A stretch of 64,000 nucleotides of DNA from Pseudomonas sp. TH10 (GCF_016651255.1 NZ_JAEKEG010000002.1:1-64000); one strand, 5' to 3'. Positions 27,347 to 35,891 are shown, numbered from the stretch's first letter. The notes: generated from the sequence alone by a model not told the origin. Numbers and translations: made by a program.

Positions 27347-27412
27347 GCTGTACAGCGTGTGCTCCCACAATCTTTGGCAGCTGCACAAAAGTGCTGCGAT
27401 ATTGCAGCACGT
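27347..27412. promoter_or_regulatory. Palindromes upstream of the regulator promoter, likely activator sites
   Basis: GTGCTGC-GATATT-GCAGCAC is a perfect 7-base inverted repeat at 27393-27412, about 100-120 bases upstream of the -24 element, the usual distance for an enhancer. A second palindrome GCTGTACAGC lies at 27347-27356, closer to the promoter. They are also upstream of the divergent DyP peroxidase gene and could control it. Confidence 0.6.
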
Positions 27413-27534
27413 TTAGCATTTTTACAGCGATCAAGCGACGAAGCGGGCATGCGCAGGTCCTGCTCTACATGAAAAACGCATGTGTATACGATCCAGGACC
27501 CCGGTAAACTGCGCTCCTTTTTCAAGGAGTCGAT

Positions 27535-28421
27535 ATGAGTCACTACCAGCCGGGCATCCTCGCCACCCCGTTCCGCTGCAAGCCCGTCATCTGTTCTTCG
27601 CGCTGGTGTCCGTCGAAGCCCTGCCGGCTGCGCTCGACAACCTGATGCAACTGGTAGACGGCAAATCTGCCGTAGTGGGCTTTGGTGAGTCCCTGGCCAT
27701 GGCACTACACGCCCGTATCGATGGCCTGCGGGCATTTCCGGCGATGACCGGCGTGGGCGTCGACAACCCGTCGACCCAGCATGCGCTGTGGTGCTGGCTG
27801 CATGGCATCGACCGTGGCGAACTGCTCAATCGCAGCCAGGCCATCGAAGCGGCACTGGCTCCGGCGTTGCGTCTGGTACAGATGAATGAAACTTTTCGCC
27901 ACCTGACCGGCCACGACCTGACCGGTTACGAGGACGGTACGGAAAACCCCCATGACGAAGCGGCCGTGGCGGCGGCGTTGCTGGGCGAGGGCGCTGAGGG
28001 CCTGGTCGGTGGCAGTTTTGCCGCGATCCAGCAGTGGCAGCACGACTTGAAAGGTTTTCGCGCGTTGCCGTCCCATGAGACGGACAACATCATGGGCCGG
28101 CGCCTGAGCGACAACGAAGAACTGGACGATGCGCCAATCTCTGCTCACGTCAAACGCACCGCCCAGGAAAGTTTTGCCCCCGAGGCGTTTGTGGTGCGTC
28201 GTTCCATGCCCTGGATTGAAGGCGACCGTGCCGGCCTGATGTTCCTCGCTTTCGGCTTCTCCCTGGACGCCTTCGAAGCCCAGCTGCGCCGCATGAGCGG
28301 CCTGGAAGACGGCATCACCGATGGCCTGTATCGCATCAGCCGACCGATCACCGGCGGCTACTACTGGTGCCCGCCGCTCAAGGGCGGCCACCTCGACCTG
28401 CGCGCGCTGCGCATGGGCTGA
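27535..28421 (+). pseudogene. DyP-type peroxidase, one frameshift near the start
   Basis: DyP peroxidases are heme enzymes that oxidise dyes and aromatic compounds. ATG 27535 opens MSHYQPGILATP behind a strong ribosome-binding site (AAGGAG), but at the four-C run 27566-27569 the frame is lost and continues in the -1 frame as VPLQARHLFFALVSVE to 28421. Adding one C gives a 295-residue class B DyP. The GXXDG motif (LTGYEDGTENPHDEA), the proximal His region (ISAHVKRTAQESF) and the distal Arg (FVVRRSMPWIEGD) are present. It is divergent from the PAS/activator operon. Confidence 0.9.
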
Positions 28422-28522
28422 CACCGGTTGGCAGGGTGAAGGAGCAGGCGCCTTCACCTGAAACTGCCGACTAACCTTATACCCAAACGTTATTTCCCAG
28501 CCGCAAATCAGCTCGATATGAT

Positions 28523-28546
28523 CTTGTCATAACTCGTTATAACAAG
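28523..28546. promoter_or_regulatory. Probable operator of the GntR regulator
   Basis: CTTGTCATAACTCGTTATAACAAG is a near-perfect 24-base inverted repeat (CTTGT-ATAAC arms), ending ten bases before the GntR start codon. HutC-type GntR proteins bind such GT-TATAAC sites, so autoregulation of the whole operon is likely. Confidence 0.75.
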
Positions 28547-28556
28547 TGATTCCGTG

Positions 28557-29309
28557 ATGACCGATAACGTTCTCTCCCTAAGCAGCGTTCCTTTGCACAC
28601 TCAACTGCGCGACGTCCTCCGTGCGCGCATTCTGGACGGTGAATACCCGCAAGACAGCCAGATGCCTTCCGAAAGCGAACTGGGTGCGCTGTTCAAAGTC
28701 AGCCGCATCACCGTGCGCCAGGCGCTCGGCGATCTGCAAAAGGAAGGGCTGATCTTCAAGATCCACGGCAAAGGCACTTTTGTTGCCAAGCCGAAAACCT
28801 TTCAAAACGTCAGCAGCCTGCAAGGCCTCGCCGAGTCCATGACCGGGCGTGGCTACGAGGTGATCAACCGCCTGCGCAGTTTCAAATTCATCCCCGCCGA
28901 TAAACGCGTCGCCGAGCGTTTGCAAGTCGCGGAAGGCGAGACCGTGGCGCAGATCAAACGCGTACGGCTGATCAACCGCGAGCCGATCTCGCTGGAAATC
29001 ACCTACCTGCCCAAAGCCGTCGGCGAGCGCCTGGAGAAGGCTGATCTGGTCACCCGCGACATCTTCCTGATTCTCGAAAACGACTGCGGCATTGCCCTCG
29101 GCCACGCCGATCTGGCGATCGACGCGGTGCTGGCCGACAGCGACCTGACCCAGGCACTGAACGTCGAGGCCGGCTCGCCGATCATGCGCATCGAGCGCCT
29201 GACCCACAACGCCAACGGCCAGCCGCTGGACTTCGAATACCTTTACTACCGTGGCGACGCCTTCCAGTACCGCCTGCGAATCGACCGGCAAAAAGGAGCG
29301 CAGGCATGA
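28557..29309 (+). CDS. GntR/HutC family transcriptional regulator
   Basis: A 250-residue regulator. The winged HTH occupies about residues 10-75 (LHTQLRDVLRARILDGEYP, MPSESELGALFKVSRITVRQ, FKIHGKGTFVAKPK), and the UTRA effector domain follows (about 95-245, RVRLINREPISLEITYLP, FEYLYYRGDAFQYRLRID). The start is ATG 28557; a GTG three bases earlier is possible. Its stop overlaps the start of the flavoprotein gene (ATGA), so the regulator is part of the operon it probably controls through the palindrome at 28523-28546. The effector is unknown, presumably the imported substrate. Confidence 0.92.
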   Translation: MTDNVLSLSSVPLHTQLRDVLRARILDGEYPQDSQMPSESELGALFKVSRITVRQALGDLQKEGLIFKIHGKGTFVAKPKTFQNVSSLQGLAESMTGRGYEVINRLRSFKFIPADKRVAERLQVAEGETVAQIKRVRLINREPISLEITYLPKAVGERLEKADLVTRDIFLILENDCGIALGHADLAIDAVLADSDLTQALNVEAGSPIMRIERLTHNANGQPLDFEYLYYRGDAFQYRLRIDRQKGAQA

Positions 29310-31036
29310 CCCGCAACGTTCTCGAACAGGAGTACGACATCGTCGTTATCGGCGGTGGCACTGCCGGCCCGATGGCCGCGATCAAGGCCAAGGAAAAGAA
29401 CCGCGACTTGCGCGTGTTGCTGGTCGACAAGGCCAACGTCAAACGCAGCGGCGCGATCAGCATGGGCATGGACGGCCTGAACAACGCGATCATTCCCGGC
29501 CACTCGACGCCGGAGCAGTACACCAAGGAAATCACCATCGCCAACGACGGCATCGTCAATCAGGCGGCGGTGTACGCCTACGCCACGCATAGTTTCGAAA
29601 CCATTGAGCAACTCGACCGCTGGGGCGTGAAGTTCGAAAAGGACGAAACCGGCGATTACGCGGTGAAAAAAGTCCACCACATGGGCGCCTACGTGCTGCC
29701 AATGCCGGAAGGACACGACATCAAGAAGGTCTTGTATCGCCAGTTGAAACGCGCTCGGGTCAACATCACCAATCGCCTGGTGTGCACGCGTTTGCTGACC
29801 GACGAGGAGGGCACCGTCAATGGCGTGATGGGCTTCGATTGCCGCACCGCCGACTTCCATGTGATCAAGGCCAAAGCGGTGATCCTCGCGTGCGGTGCCG
29901 CCGGACGCCTCGGTCTGCCGTCGTCGGGTTACCTGATGGGCACCTACGAAAACCCGACCAACGCTGGCGATGGTTACGCGATGGCCTATCACGCCGGAGC
30001 CGAACTGGCGAACCTCGAGTGCTTCCAGATCAACCCGTTGATCAAGGATTACAACGGCCCGGCCTGCGCTTACGTCACTGGCCCGTTGGGCGGCTATACC
30101 GCCAACAACAAGGGCGAACGCTTCATCGAGTGCGACTACTGGAGCGGGCAGATGATGTGGGAGTTCCACCAGGAGCTGGAAAGCGGCAACGGTCCGGTGT
30201 TTCTCAAACTCGATCATCTGGCCGAGGAAACCATCCAGAACATCGAGGAGATTCTGCACAGCAACGAACGCCCGAGCCGGGGCCAGTTTCACGCCAATCG
30301 CGGCACCGATTACCGCACGCAAATGGTCGAGATGCACATCTCCGAAATCGGTTTTTGCAGTGGTCATTCGGCGTCCGGTGTGTGGGTCAACGAGCGTGCC
30401 GAGACCTCGGTGAAAGGCTTGTACTCGGCCGGTGACATGGCCGCCGTGCCGCACAACTACATGCTTGGCGCTTTCACCTACGGCTGGTTCGCCGGGCACA
30501 ACGCTGCGGACTTTGTCGCCGGGCGCGAGTTTTCTGCGCTGGATGCCGAGCAGATCGAAAAGGAAAAGGCCCGAGTCTACGCGCCACTGGATCGCGAAAA
30601 CGGTCTGCCGCCCGCACAGGTCGAGTACAAGCTGCGGCGCTTCGTCAACGATTACCTGCAACCGCCGAAAGTCACCAAGAAGATGCAGATCGGCCTGCAA
30701 CGTTTCAGCGACATCGAGCGCGACCTCGAGCAGATGAAGGCCAACAACGCCCACGAACTGATGCGCGCGATGGAAGTCAGCGTGATCCGCGATTGCGCCG
30801 AAATGGCTGCTCGCGCCTCATTGTTCCGCGCCGAAAGCCGTTGGGGGCTGTACCACCATCGGGTCGATTACCCGCAGCGCAATGACCGCGACTGGTTCTG
30901 CCATTGCCACCTGAAGAAGGGCGATGACGGCTTGATGACCAGTTTCAAGAAAGCCGTCGAGCCTTACATCATCCCGCTCGATGCCGAAGAAATGCAGGCC
31001 TACGACCGCTTGCGAGTCGGTGCCTTTGCCGCGTGA
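29306..31036 (+). CDS. AprA/fumarate reductase-type flavoprotein subunit
   Basis: A 576-residue FAD protein of the succinate dehydrogenase/fumarate reductase and adenylylsulfate reductase superfamily. The FAD motif is YDIVVIGGGTAGPMAAIKA, then KANVKRSGAISMGMDGLNN, ILACGAAGRLGLPSSGY, and the capping region with RTQMVEMHISEIGFCSGH and LYSAGDMAAVPHNYMLGAF. The companion ferredoxin of AprB type follows after 27 bases, which points to a soluble two-subunit oxidoreductase rather than a membrane complex. It does not sit with sulfate-activation or respiratory genes, so its substrate is probably the solute brought in by the ABC transporter in the same operon. The reaction is unknown. Confidence 0.85.
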   Translation: MTRNVLEQEYDIVVIGGGTAGPMAAIKAKEKNRDLRVLLVDKANVKRSGAISMGMDGLNNAIIPGHSTPEQYTKEITIANDGIVNQAAVYAYATHSFETIEQLDRWGVKFEKDETGDYAVKKVHHMGAYVLPMPEGHDIKKVLYRQLKRARVNITNRLVCTRLLTDEEGTVNGVMGFDCRTADFHVIKAKAVILACGAAGRLGLPSSGYLMGTYENPTNAGDGYAMAYHAGAELANLECFQINPLIKDYNGPACAYVTGPLGGYTANNKGERFIECDYWSGQMMWEFHQELESGNGPVFLKLDHLAEETIQNIEEILHSNERPSRGQFHANRGTDYRTQMVEMHISEIGFCSGHSASGVWVNERAETSVKGLYSAGDMAAVPHNYMLGAFTYGWFAGHNAADFVAGREFSALDAEQIEKEKARVYAPLDRENGLPPAQVEYKLRRFVNDYLQPPKVTKKMQIGLQRFSDIERDLEQMKANNAHELMRAMEVSVIRDCAEMAARASLFRAESRWGLYHHRVDYPQRNDRDWFCHCHLKKGDDGLMTSFKKAVEPYIIPLDAEEMQAYDRLRVGAFAA

Positions 31037-31063
31037 TGCATCACTGAAAAGAGAGTCCGAACC

Positions 31064-31309
31064 ATGGCCTATCAAGCCCAGGAAATCTTCTTCCGCTCCA
31101 ATGCCCCCGTCACCGTGGACGAGGACAAATGCATCGCCGAAAAGGGTTGCACCGTGTGCGTTGACGTCTGCCCGATGGACCTGCTGGCGATCAACCCGGC
31201 GACGCAAAAGGCTTACATGGCGTTCGATGAATGCTGGTACTGCATGCCGTGCGAGAAGGACTGCCCGACCGGGGCGGTGAAGGTCGAGATTCCCTATCTG
31301 TTGCGCTAA
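31064..31309 (+). CDS. Two-cluster 4Fe-4S ferredoxin, AprB-like
   Basis: An 81-residue protein with eight cysteines in two groups: CIAEKGCTVCVDVCP and CWYCMPCEKDCP. This is the 2[4Fe-4S] pattern of AprB-type ferredoxins. It lies behind the flavoprotein gene with a good ribosome-binding site (GAGAG) and would pass electrons to or from that protein. A 149-base gap with a CCCCTCG...CGAGGGG stem (about 31387-31452) separates it from the ABC transporter genes. Confidence 0.9.
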   Translation: MAYQAQEIFFRSNAPVTVDEDKCIAEKGCTVCVDVCPMDLLAINPATQKAYMAFDECWYCMPCEKDCPTGAVKVEIPYLLR

Positions 31310-31458
31310 ATCCCAATCATTGTGGGATCGAGTACAGACAACTTGTAAAGCCATCCGGTGAACCCCGGACGCTGGATTCATCGAACACCCCTCGTTTCCC
31401 ACCGCGCCCTGATCGCGGCGGAGACGAACTCAAATAAACGATTCGAGGGGAAACACTC

Positions 31459-32862
31459 ATGTTGCGTGCAGCAATCGCCGGTCTGGTACTGGCCTCATTT
31501 ACCTTGTCGGCCTCAGCCGAAACCATCCGCATCGCCATCGGCACCCAGGACACCACCATCAACTGCGCCGCAGGCGGTTTGCTGATTCGTGAACTCGGTC
31601 TGCTCGACAAATACCTGCCCCACGACGGCGCCTACAAAGACGCCCAATACGAGGTGCAGTGGAAAAACTTCACCAGCGGTGCGCCCCTGACCAATGAGAT
31701 GGTCGCCGGCAAACTCGACTTCGGCGCCATGGCGGATTTCCCCGGCACCTTCAACGGGGTGGCGTTTGAAGCCGCTGGCAAGCACAGCCTGTTCATCAGC
31801 GTGTTGTCGGGCAGTATCAAAGGCAGCGGTAACGGCATCGTGGTGCCCAGCGCGTCCAGCGTGCAATCCCTGGCCGAGCTCAAGGGCAAGACCATCTCCG
31901 TACCGTTCGCCTCGACGGCCCACGGCATGTTGTTGCGAGCGGTGGCGGCGCAGGGCTGGGATCCGCTGAAAGATGTGAACATCATCGCCCAGCCGCCGGA
32001 GGTCGCCGGCTCGGCATTACAGGCCGGCAAAATCGACGCTCACGCCGATTTCGTGCCGTTCGCCGAACTGTTCCCGAGCCGTGGTTTTGCTCGCAAGATC
32101 TACGACGGCGCCCAGGCCAATGCGCCGACGTTCCATGGTGCGCTGGTGGATCAGGCGTATGCGAAGAAGTACCCGGAGATCGTCGTTGCTTATTTGCGGG
32201 CGAGCATTGAGGCCAATCAACTGCTCGCCGCCGAACCAGAGAAGTACAGCGAGCTGATCGCCAAAGTCACCGGCGTCGATGCCGAGGTCAACTACCTGTT
32301 CCACGGCCCGCTCGGCGTGCAGACCCGCGACTTGAGTTGGAAGCCGGAATATCGTCAGGCGGTCGGCACCGCCATCGACACGTTGAAGCTGCTGAAGAAG
32401 GCCGACCGAGGCCTCGATCTGAATACCTTCATCGACGACCAATACATTCGCGCCGCGTTCAAGGCGTCGAACCTGGATTACTCCGCCCAGCTTGGCAATT
32501 ACGCCCAGAGCCCGTTGAAGGCAGTGGATGCAGCGAACGGCCAGGTCATCACCGACTTCAGTCACGTGGCCGAGATCTGGGTGCGCGGTGAACCCAAGGT
32601 TCGCCAGTATGCCTCGGCGCAGACAGCGTTCAGCGCATTGGCGCAGTTGAAAGCCGAGGGCAAAAACGTCCGGGCGGTGTATGCGCAGGCCAGTGACAGC
32701 GGAATCAAGTTATTGGCCGACCAGGCGTGGTTTGCCAGCGATGCCAAGGGTCGCTTGAGTGCGTTCCTGCTCAAGGGCCAGGCCCAGCAATTTGCAGCGG
32801 CGCAGGGCGGCAAAGTTTTCGACTTCACCGACGCCACCACCCAGGCGGTTGCTGCCCGGTAA
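31459..32862 (+). CDS. ABC transporter substrate-binding protein, sulfonate/taurine type with extra C-terminal domain
   Basis: A 467-residue secreted binding protein. Residues 1-21 form a signal peptide (MLRAAIAGLVLASFTLSASA), and the SsuA/TauA-like fold follows (IRIAIGTQDTTINCAAGGLL, KLDFGAMADFPGTFNGVAF, AELKGKTISVPFASTAHGM). It is about 130 residues longer than usual. The C-terminal part (from about 360) ends AWFASDAKGRLSAFLLKGQA and FAAAQGGKVFDF, which resembles NosL-type domains. The gene starts a transporter set with permease and ATPase, following the flavoprotein and ferredoxin. The ligand is unknown. Confidence 0.85.
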   Translation: MLRAAIAGLVLASFTLSASAETIRIAIGTQDTTINCAAGGLLIRELGLLDKYLPHDGAYKDAQYEVQWKNFTSGAPLTNEMVAGKLDFGAMADFPGTFNGVAFEAAGKHSLFISVLSGSIKGSGNGIVVPSASSVQSLAELKGKTISVPFASTAHGMLLRAVAAQGWDPLKDVNIIAQPPEVAGSALQAGKIDAHADFVPFAELFPSRGFARKIYDGAQANAPTFHGALVDQAYAKKYPEIVVAYLRASIEANQLLAAEPEKYSELIAKVTGVDAEVNYLFHGPLGVQTRDLSWKPEYRQAVGTAIDTLKLLKKADRGLDLNTFIDDQYIRAAFKASNLDYSAQLGNYAQSPLKAVDAANGQVITDFSHVAEIWVRGEPKVRQYASAQTAFSALAQLKAEGKNVRAVYAQASDSGIKLLADQAWFASDAKGRLSAFLLKGQAQQFAAAQGGKVFDFTDATTQAVAAR

Positions 32863-32884
32863 TCAAACTGGAATGCGGTCAACG

Positions 32885-32916
32885 TAGGAGCTGCCGAAGG
32901 CTCCGGCAGCTCCTAC
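32885..32916. repeat. REP-like hairpin
   Basis: GTAGGAGCTGCCG-aaggct-CGGCAGCTCCTAC forms a nearly perfect stem between the binding-protein and permease genes. It may adjust transcript stability, keeping the binding-protein message more abundant. Confidence 0.8.
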
Positions 32917-32944
32917 GGGGGCGTGTCGCCATTGGGAATTGTTT

Positions 32945-33727
32945 ATGTACCGATCATTTATCCGCTGGACCCCCAGGGCCGCTTCATTGCTGCTCTGCCT
33001 GCTGTTCTGGCAACTCGCCGCCAGCCACCACTGGAACCTCGGCCTCGTCACCTTCGCCAACGTGCCGACACCCATCGCGGTGATCGAAGCGGCGCTTGGC
33101 TTGGGCGACTCCGGCAAGCTCCTGCAACACCTGACCGCCAGCCTCAGCCGCGTCTTCGCCGGCTACCTCGCGGCACTGGTCATCGGCATCGCCCTGGGCC
33201 TGGCCATCGGTCGCTCGAAGCGGGCTGAAGACTGGCTGCTGCCGCCCCTGGAAGTGCTGCGCCCGATTCCCGCCGTGGCCTGGATTCCCCTGGCCATCCT
33301 GATGTTTCCCTCGTCGGAGCTGTCGATGGTTTTCATCACCTTCACGGGCGCACTGTTCCCGATCCTGTTGAATACCGTGCACGGCGTCGAAGGCGTCGAC
33401 CCACGCCTGATTGCCTCAGCGAAAAGCCTCGGAGCAGGGCGCCGGGCGATCCTGCTGGAAGTGATCCTGCCCGGCGCCGCGCCGAGCATCATCACCGGTC
33501 TGGCGATCGGCATGGGCACGTCGTGGTTCTGCCTGGTCACCGCAGAAATGATCTCCGGCCAGTTCGGCATCGGTTACTACACCTGGGAGTCCTACACCAT
33601 TCAAAACTATGCCGACATCGTCGTCGGCATGCTCTTGATCGGTGTGCTGGGCATGGGCAGCAGTTTGCTGATCAAACGCCTGGGCGGGTTGTTCACGCCT
33701 TGGCATCGACCGCGAGGAAAAGCCTGA
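32945..33727 (+). CDS. ABC transporter permease, sulfonate/taurine type
   Basis: A 260-residue inner-membrane permease with six predicted helices. It starts at ATG 32945 (MYRSFIRWTP), preferred over a TTG at 32939. The EAA loop is visible as GVDPRLIASAKSLGAGRRAI followed by LPGAAPSIITGLAIGMGTSW. Family members pair with SsuB/TauB ATPases. Its stop shares a base with the start of the ATPase gene (TGATG), so the two are translationally coupled. Confidence 0.92.
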   Translation: MYRSFIRWTPRAASLLLCLLFWQLAASHHWNLGLVTFANVPTPIAVIEAALGLGDSGKLLQHLTASLSRVFAGYLAALVIGIALGLAIGRSKRAEDWLLPPLEVLRPIPAVAWIPLAILMFPSSELSMVFITFTGALFPILLNTVHGVEGVDPRLIASAKSLGAGRRAILLEVILPGAAPSIITGLAIGMGTSWFCLVTAEMISGQFGIGYYTWESYTIQNYADIVVGMLLIGVLGMGSSLLIKRLGGLFTPWHRPRGKA

Positions 33728-34575
33728 TGAGCGTGATGCAAACCCCGGAAGGACGGATTGATATCCGCCAGTTATCCATTGTTCTTGGCGAAGGGCTGCA
33801 AGCATTCGAAGCCGTGCAAGGCCTCGACTGCCAGATCGAGCCAGGCCAGTTTGTGTGCATTCTCGGCCCGTCCGGTTGCGGCAAATCGACCTTGCTCGGC
33901 GCCTTGGCCGGGCATCTCAACGCCCATGCCGGTAGCCTGAAAGTCGATGGCAGCGAAGTCTCAGGCCCATCACCGCAGCGCGGCATGGTGTTCCAGCATC
34001 ACACGTTGTTCCCCTGGCGCACGGTGCGTGACAACGTCGCCTTCGGCCTGAAGATGCGTGGCATCGGTAAAACCGAGCGACACCAGGCCGCTGACGAGAT
34101 CCTGGCCCTGGTCGGGCTTGAAGGGTTCGCCGAGCGCTGGCCTGATCAGTTGTCCGGGGGCATGCAGCAACGTGTCGAAATCGCCCGTGTGCTGGTCAAT
34201 CGCCCGCGCCTGTTGCTGATGGACGAGCCGTTCGGCGCGCTGGATGCGCTGACCCGTCTGAACATGCAAGAGCTGCTGCTGGACATCTGGACGCGCATCC
34301 GCACCACCGTGGTCTTCGTCACCCACGACATCGACGAAGCGCTGTTCCTTGCCGACCGTTTGCTGGTGATGAGCGCACGGCCGGGGCGAATCATCGAAGA
34401 CTTGCGCCTGGATTTCGTCCGACCCCGCACCAGCGAATTGGTCACCAGCCACGAATTCTCCCGACTCAAGCGTCACTGCCTTGAGTTGTTGCGTCACGAA
34501 GACGGTCGGCAGCTACCGCGCCTGAACCCTCTCGGACTTCCCCCAGAAAATAAACTGCCGCGATTTGCCCTATGA
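33727..34575 (+). CDS. ABC transporter ATP-binding protein, sulfonate/taurine type
   Basis: A 282-residue ATPase starting at ATG 33727. Walker A is LGPSGCGKSTLLGALAGH, the signature is DQLSGGMQQRVEIARVLV, Walker B is LLLMDEPFGALDALTR and the switch His is in VVFVTHDIDEALFLADR. It powers the adjacent permease and shares the SsuB/TauB layout. Its stop overlaps the start of the HEAT-repeat gene by four bases, tying that gene to the transporter. Confidence 0.94.
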   Translation: MSVMQTPEGRIDIRQLSIVLGEGLQAFEAVQGLDCQIEPGQFVCILGPSGCGKSTLLGALAGHLNAHAGSLKVDGSEVSGPSPQRGMVFQHHTLFPWRTVRDNVAFGLKMRGIGKTERHQAADEILALVGLEGFAERWPDQLSGGMQQRVEIARVLVNRPRLLLMDEPFGALDALTRLNMQELLLDIWTRIRTTVVFVTHDIDEALFLADRLLVMSARPGRIIEDLRLDFVRPRTSELVTSHEFSRLKRHCLELLRHEDGRQLPRLNPLGLPPENKLPRFAL

Positions 34576-35534
34576 CCTCTCTATTCGATGTGACCGATAA
34601 CGCTGACATTCTTGCCCTGCAAACACGCCTGAGTGATGAGGATCCGGGCGTGCGCAGGATTGCCCTGATTGAACTGGCTGATCTCGAGGAGCCTGAAGGC
34701 CTGGTCTGGCTGGTCGACCGACTGGCCGAGGATCCGGCTGAAGAAGTTCGTGCCGAAGCCGCACGGCTGCTGGAAGCCTGGGAGGATGACCCGGTCGTCG
34801 AGGCATTGTGCCAGGCCCTGACCGACCCTGCGCAGACAGTGCAGGCCGCCGCCGCGCAGAGCCTCAGCCTGCTCAAGAGCGAGGCGGCAGGCAAGGTGAT
34901 CCTGCCGTGGACCGTGCATGCCGAAGTGCAGGTGCGCGTCGCCGCGTTTCGGGCTCTGCGCGAGTTGCGCTTCCCCGGTGCCGCCGCTGCCGCCTCTGCC
35001 GCCTTGCTCGATGTGGACCCAGGTGTGCGCCGCGAGGCGGTCGGCGTGCTCGGCTGGCTCAAGCAGCTCGATGCCTTGCCGGCGCTGGCGACGCTGGCCA
35101 GCCAGGATCCCGACACAGAAGTTCGTCGTGCCGCCACCGGCGCCCTCGGTCTGGCTTGCGATGCCCAGGTCCTGCCGGCCCTGCGTCAGGCCCTGCGGGA
35201 CAACGCCTGGCAGGTTCGTGAGGAAGCCGCTACGACCCTGGGCAAGGTCGGCCACGTTGACGCGGGCCCGGCGCTGGTCGATGCCCTGGGCGACGATTAC
35301 TGGCAAGTACGCCTGCGCGCCACCCGCAGCCTCGGGCGCTTGCGCTATGTCCCGGCGCTTGAGGCCCTGATCGACACCCTCGGCCATCGCATCAGCAACC
35401 TGCGCAAGGAAGCCGCACTGGCCCTGGGTGAACTGAATGATCGCGGCGCTGTGGCCGCATTGCAGGCTGCGCAGGATGACGGCGACCCGGAAGTGCGCAA
35501 AGCCGTGCGCATTGCCTTGAGTCAGTTGCAATGA
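34572..35534 (+). CDS. HEAT-repeat (PBS-lyase-type) protein
   Basis: A 320-residue protein built from about nine tandem HEAT repeats of about 31 residues, each with the motif DPxVRRxAxxALG: VRRIALIELADLEEPEGLVW, VRREAVGVLGWLKQLDALPA, VRRAATGALGLACDAQVLPA, VREEAATTLGKVGHVDAGPA. Such proteins are scaffolds or chaperone-like partners; CpcE-type relatives attach bilins. It has no signal peptide, so it is cytoplasmic. It overlaps both neighbours (ATPase and DUF971), so it works within this operon, perhaps holding or maturing the flavoprotein/ferredoxin. Function unknown. Confidence 0.88.
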   Translation: MTSLFDVTDNADILALQTRLSDEDPGVRRIALIELADLEEPEGLVWLVDRLAEDPAEEVRAEAARLLEAWEDDPVVEALCQALTDPAQTVQAAAAQSLSLLKSEAAGKVILPWTVHAEVQVRVAAFRALRELRFPGAAAAASAALLDVDPGVRREAVGVLGWLKQLDALPALATLASQDPDTEVRRAATGALGLACDAQVLPALRQALRDNAWQVREEAATTLGKVGHVDAGPALVDALGDDYWQVRLRATRSLGRLRYVPALEALIDTLGHRISNLRKEAALALGELNDRGAVAALQAAQDDGDPEVRKAVRIALSQLQ

Positions 35535-35818
35535 ACCCGCGGTCGGTGGGGAATTCGCAGGCTCGACAGCAATTGCGCCTCAACTGGCCGGATGGCCGTG
35601 AACAATTGCTGGACCATGCTGAACTGCGCCGCCAGTGCCCGTGCTCGCAATGCCGGGCGTTTCGGCTGCGAGGGCAGGCGCCGCTGGTGGACTCGCGGGT
35701 GCGGGTGATCGAGGTCAATGACCAGGGGTATGGGGTGCAGCTGGTATTCAGTGATGGACATGAGCGGGGAATTTTTCCGTGGGGCTTTCTCGCCGGACTG
35801 GCTAATAACTCCAATTGA
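35531..35818 (+). CDS. DUF971 domain protein
   Basis: A 95-residue protein with the DUF971 core: LRLNWPDGREQLLDHAELRR, CPCSQCRAFRLRGQ and a C-terminal GVQLVFSDGHERGIFPWGFL. This fold is the N-terminal domain of gamma-butyrobetaine hydroxylase, and it also occurs in Fe-S-related proteins; here it stands alone. The three cysteines (CPCSQC) suggest metal binding. It overlaps the HEAT-repeat stop by four bases and is the last gene of the cryptic operon; lexA2 begins 66 bases on. Confidence 0.85.
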   Translation: MNPRSVGNSQARQQLRLNWPDGREQLLDHAELRRQCPCSQCRAFRLRGQAPLVDSRVRVIEVNDQGYGVQLVFSDGHERGIFPWGFLAGLANNSN

Positions 35819-35875
35819 ACACGCCCCCACGGGGCATGTCATGGACGGATGGTGCTTGTCACCAAAACCGCAGAA

Positions 35876-35891
35876 GAGTACAAATGTACTC
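35876..35891. promoter_or_regulatory. LexA2 box (SOS operator)
   Basis: GAGTACAAATGTACTC contains GTAC-AAAT-GTAC, the GTAC-N4-GTAC site described for the second LexA of Pseudomonas putida. It overlaps the first possible lexA2 start codon (ATG 35884) and should control the whole lexA2-imuA-imuB-dnaE2 cassette. Confidence 0.88.

Noticed and set aside
26110-27735. Long form of the PAS protein (541 residues)
   Set aside because: The extra N-terminus crosses the -24/-12 promoter and the divergent DyP gene and has no domain content.
29246-30754. 502-residue frame antisense to the flavoprotein gene
   Set aside because: No motif; the plus strand carries an unmistakable FAD-binding protein in an operon.
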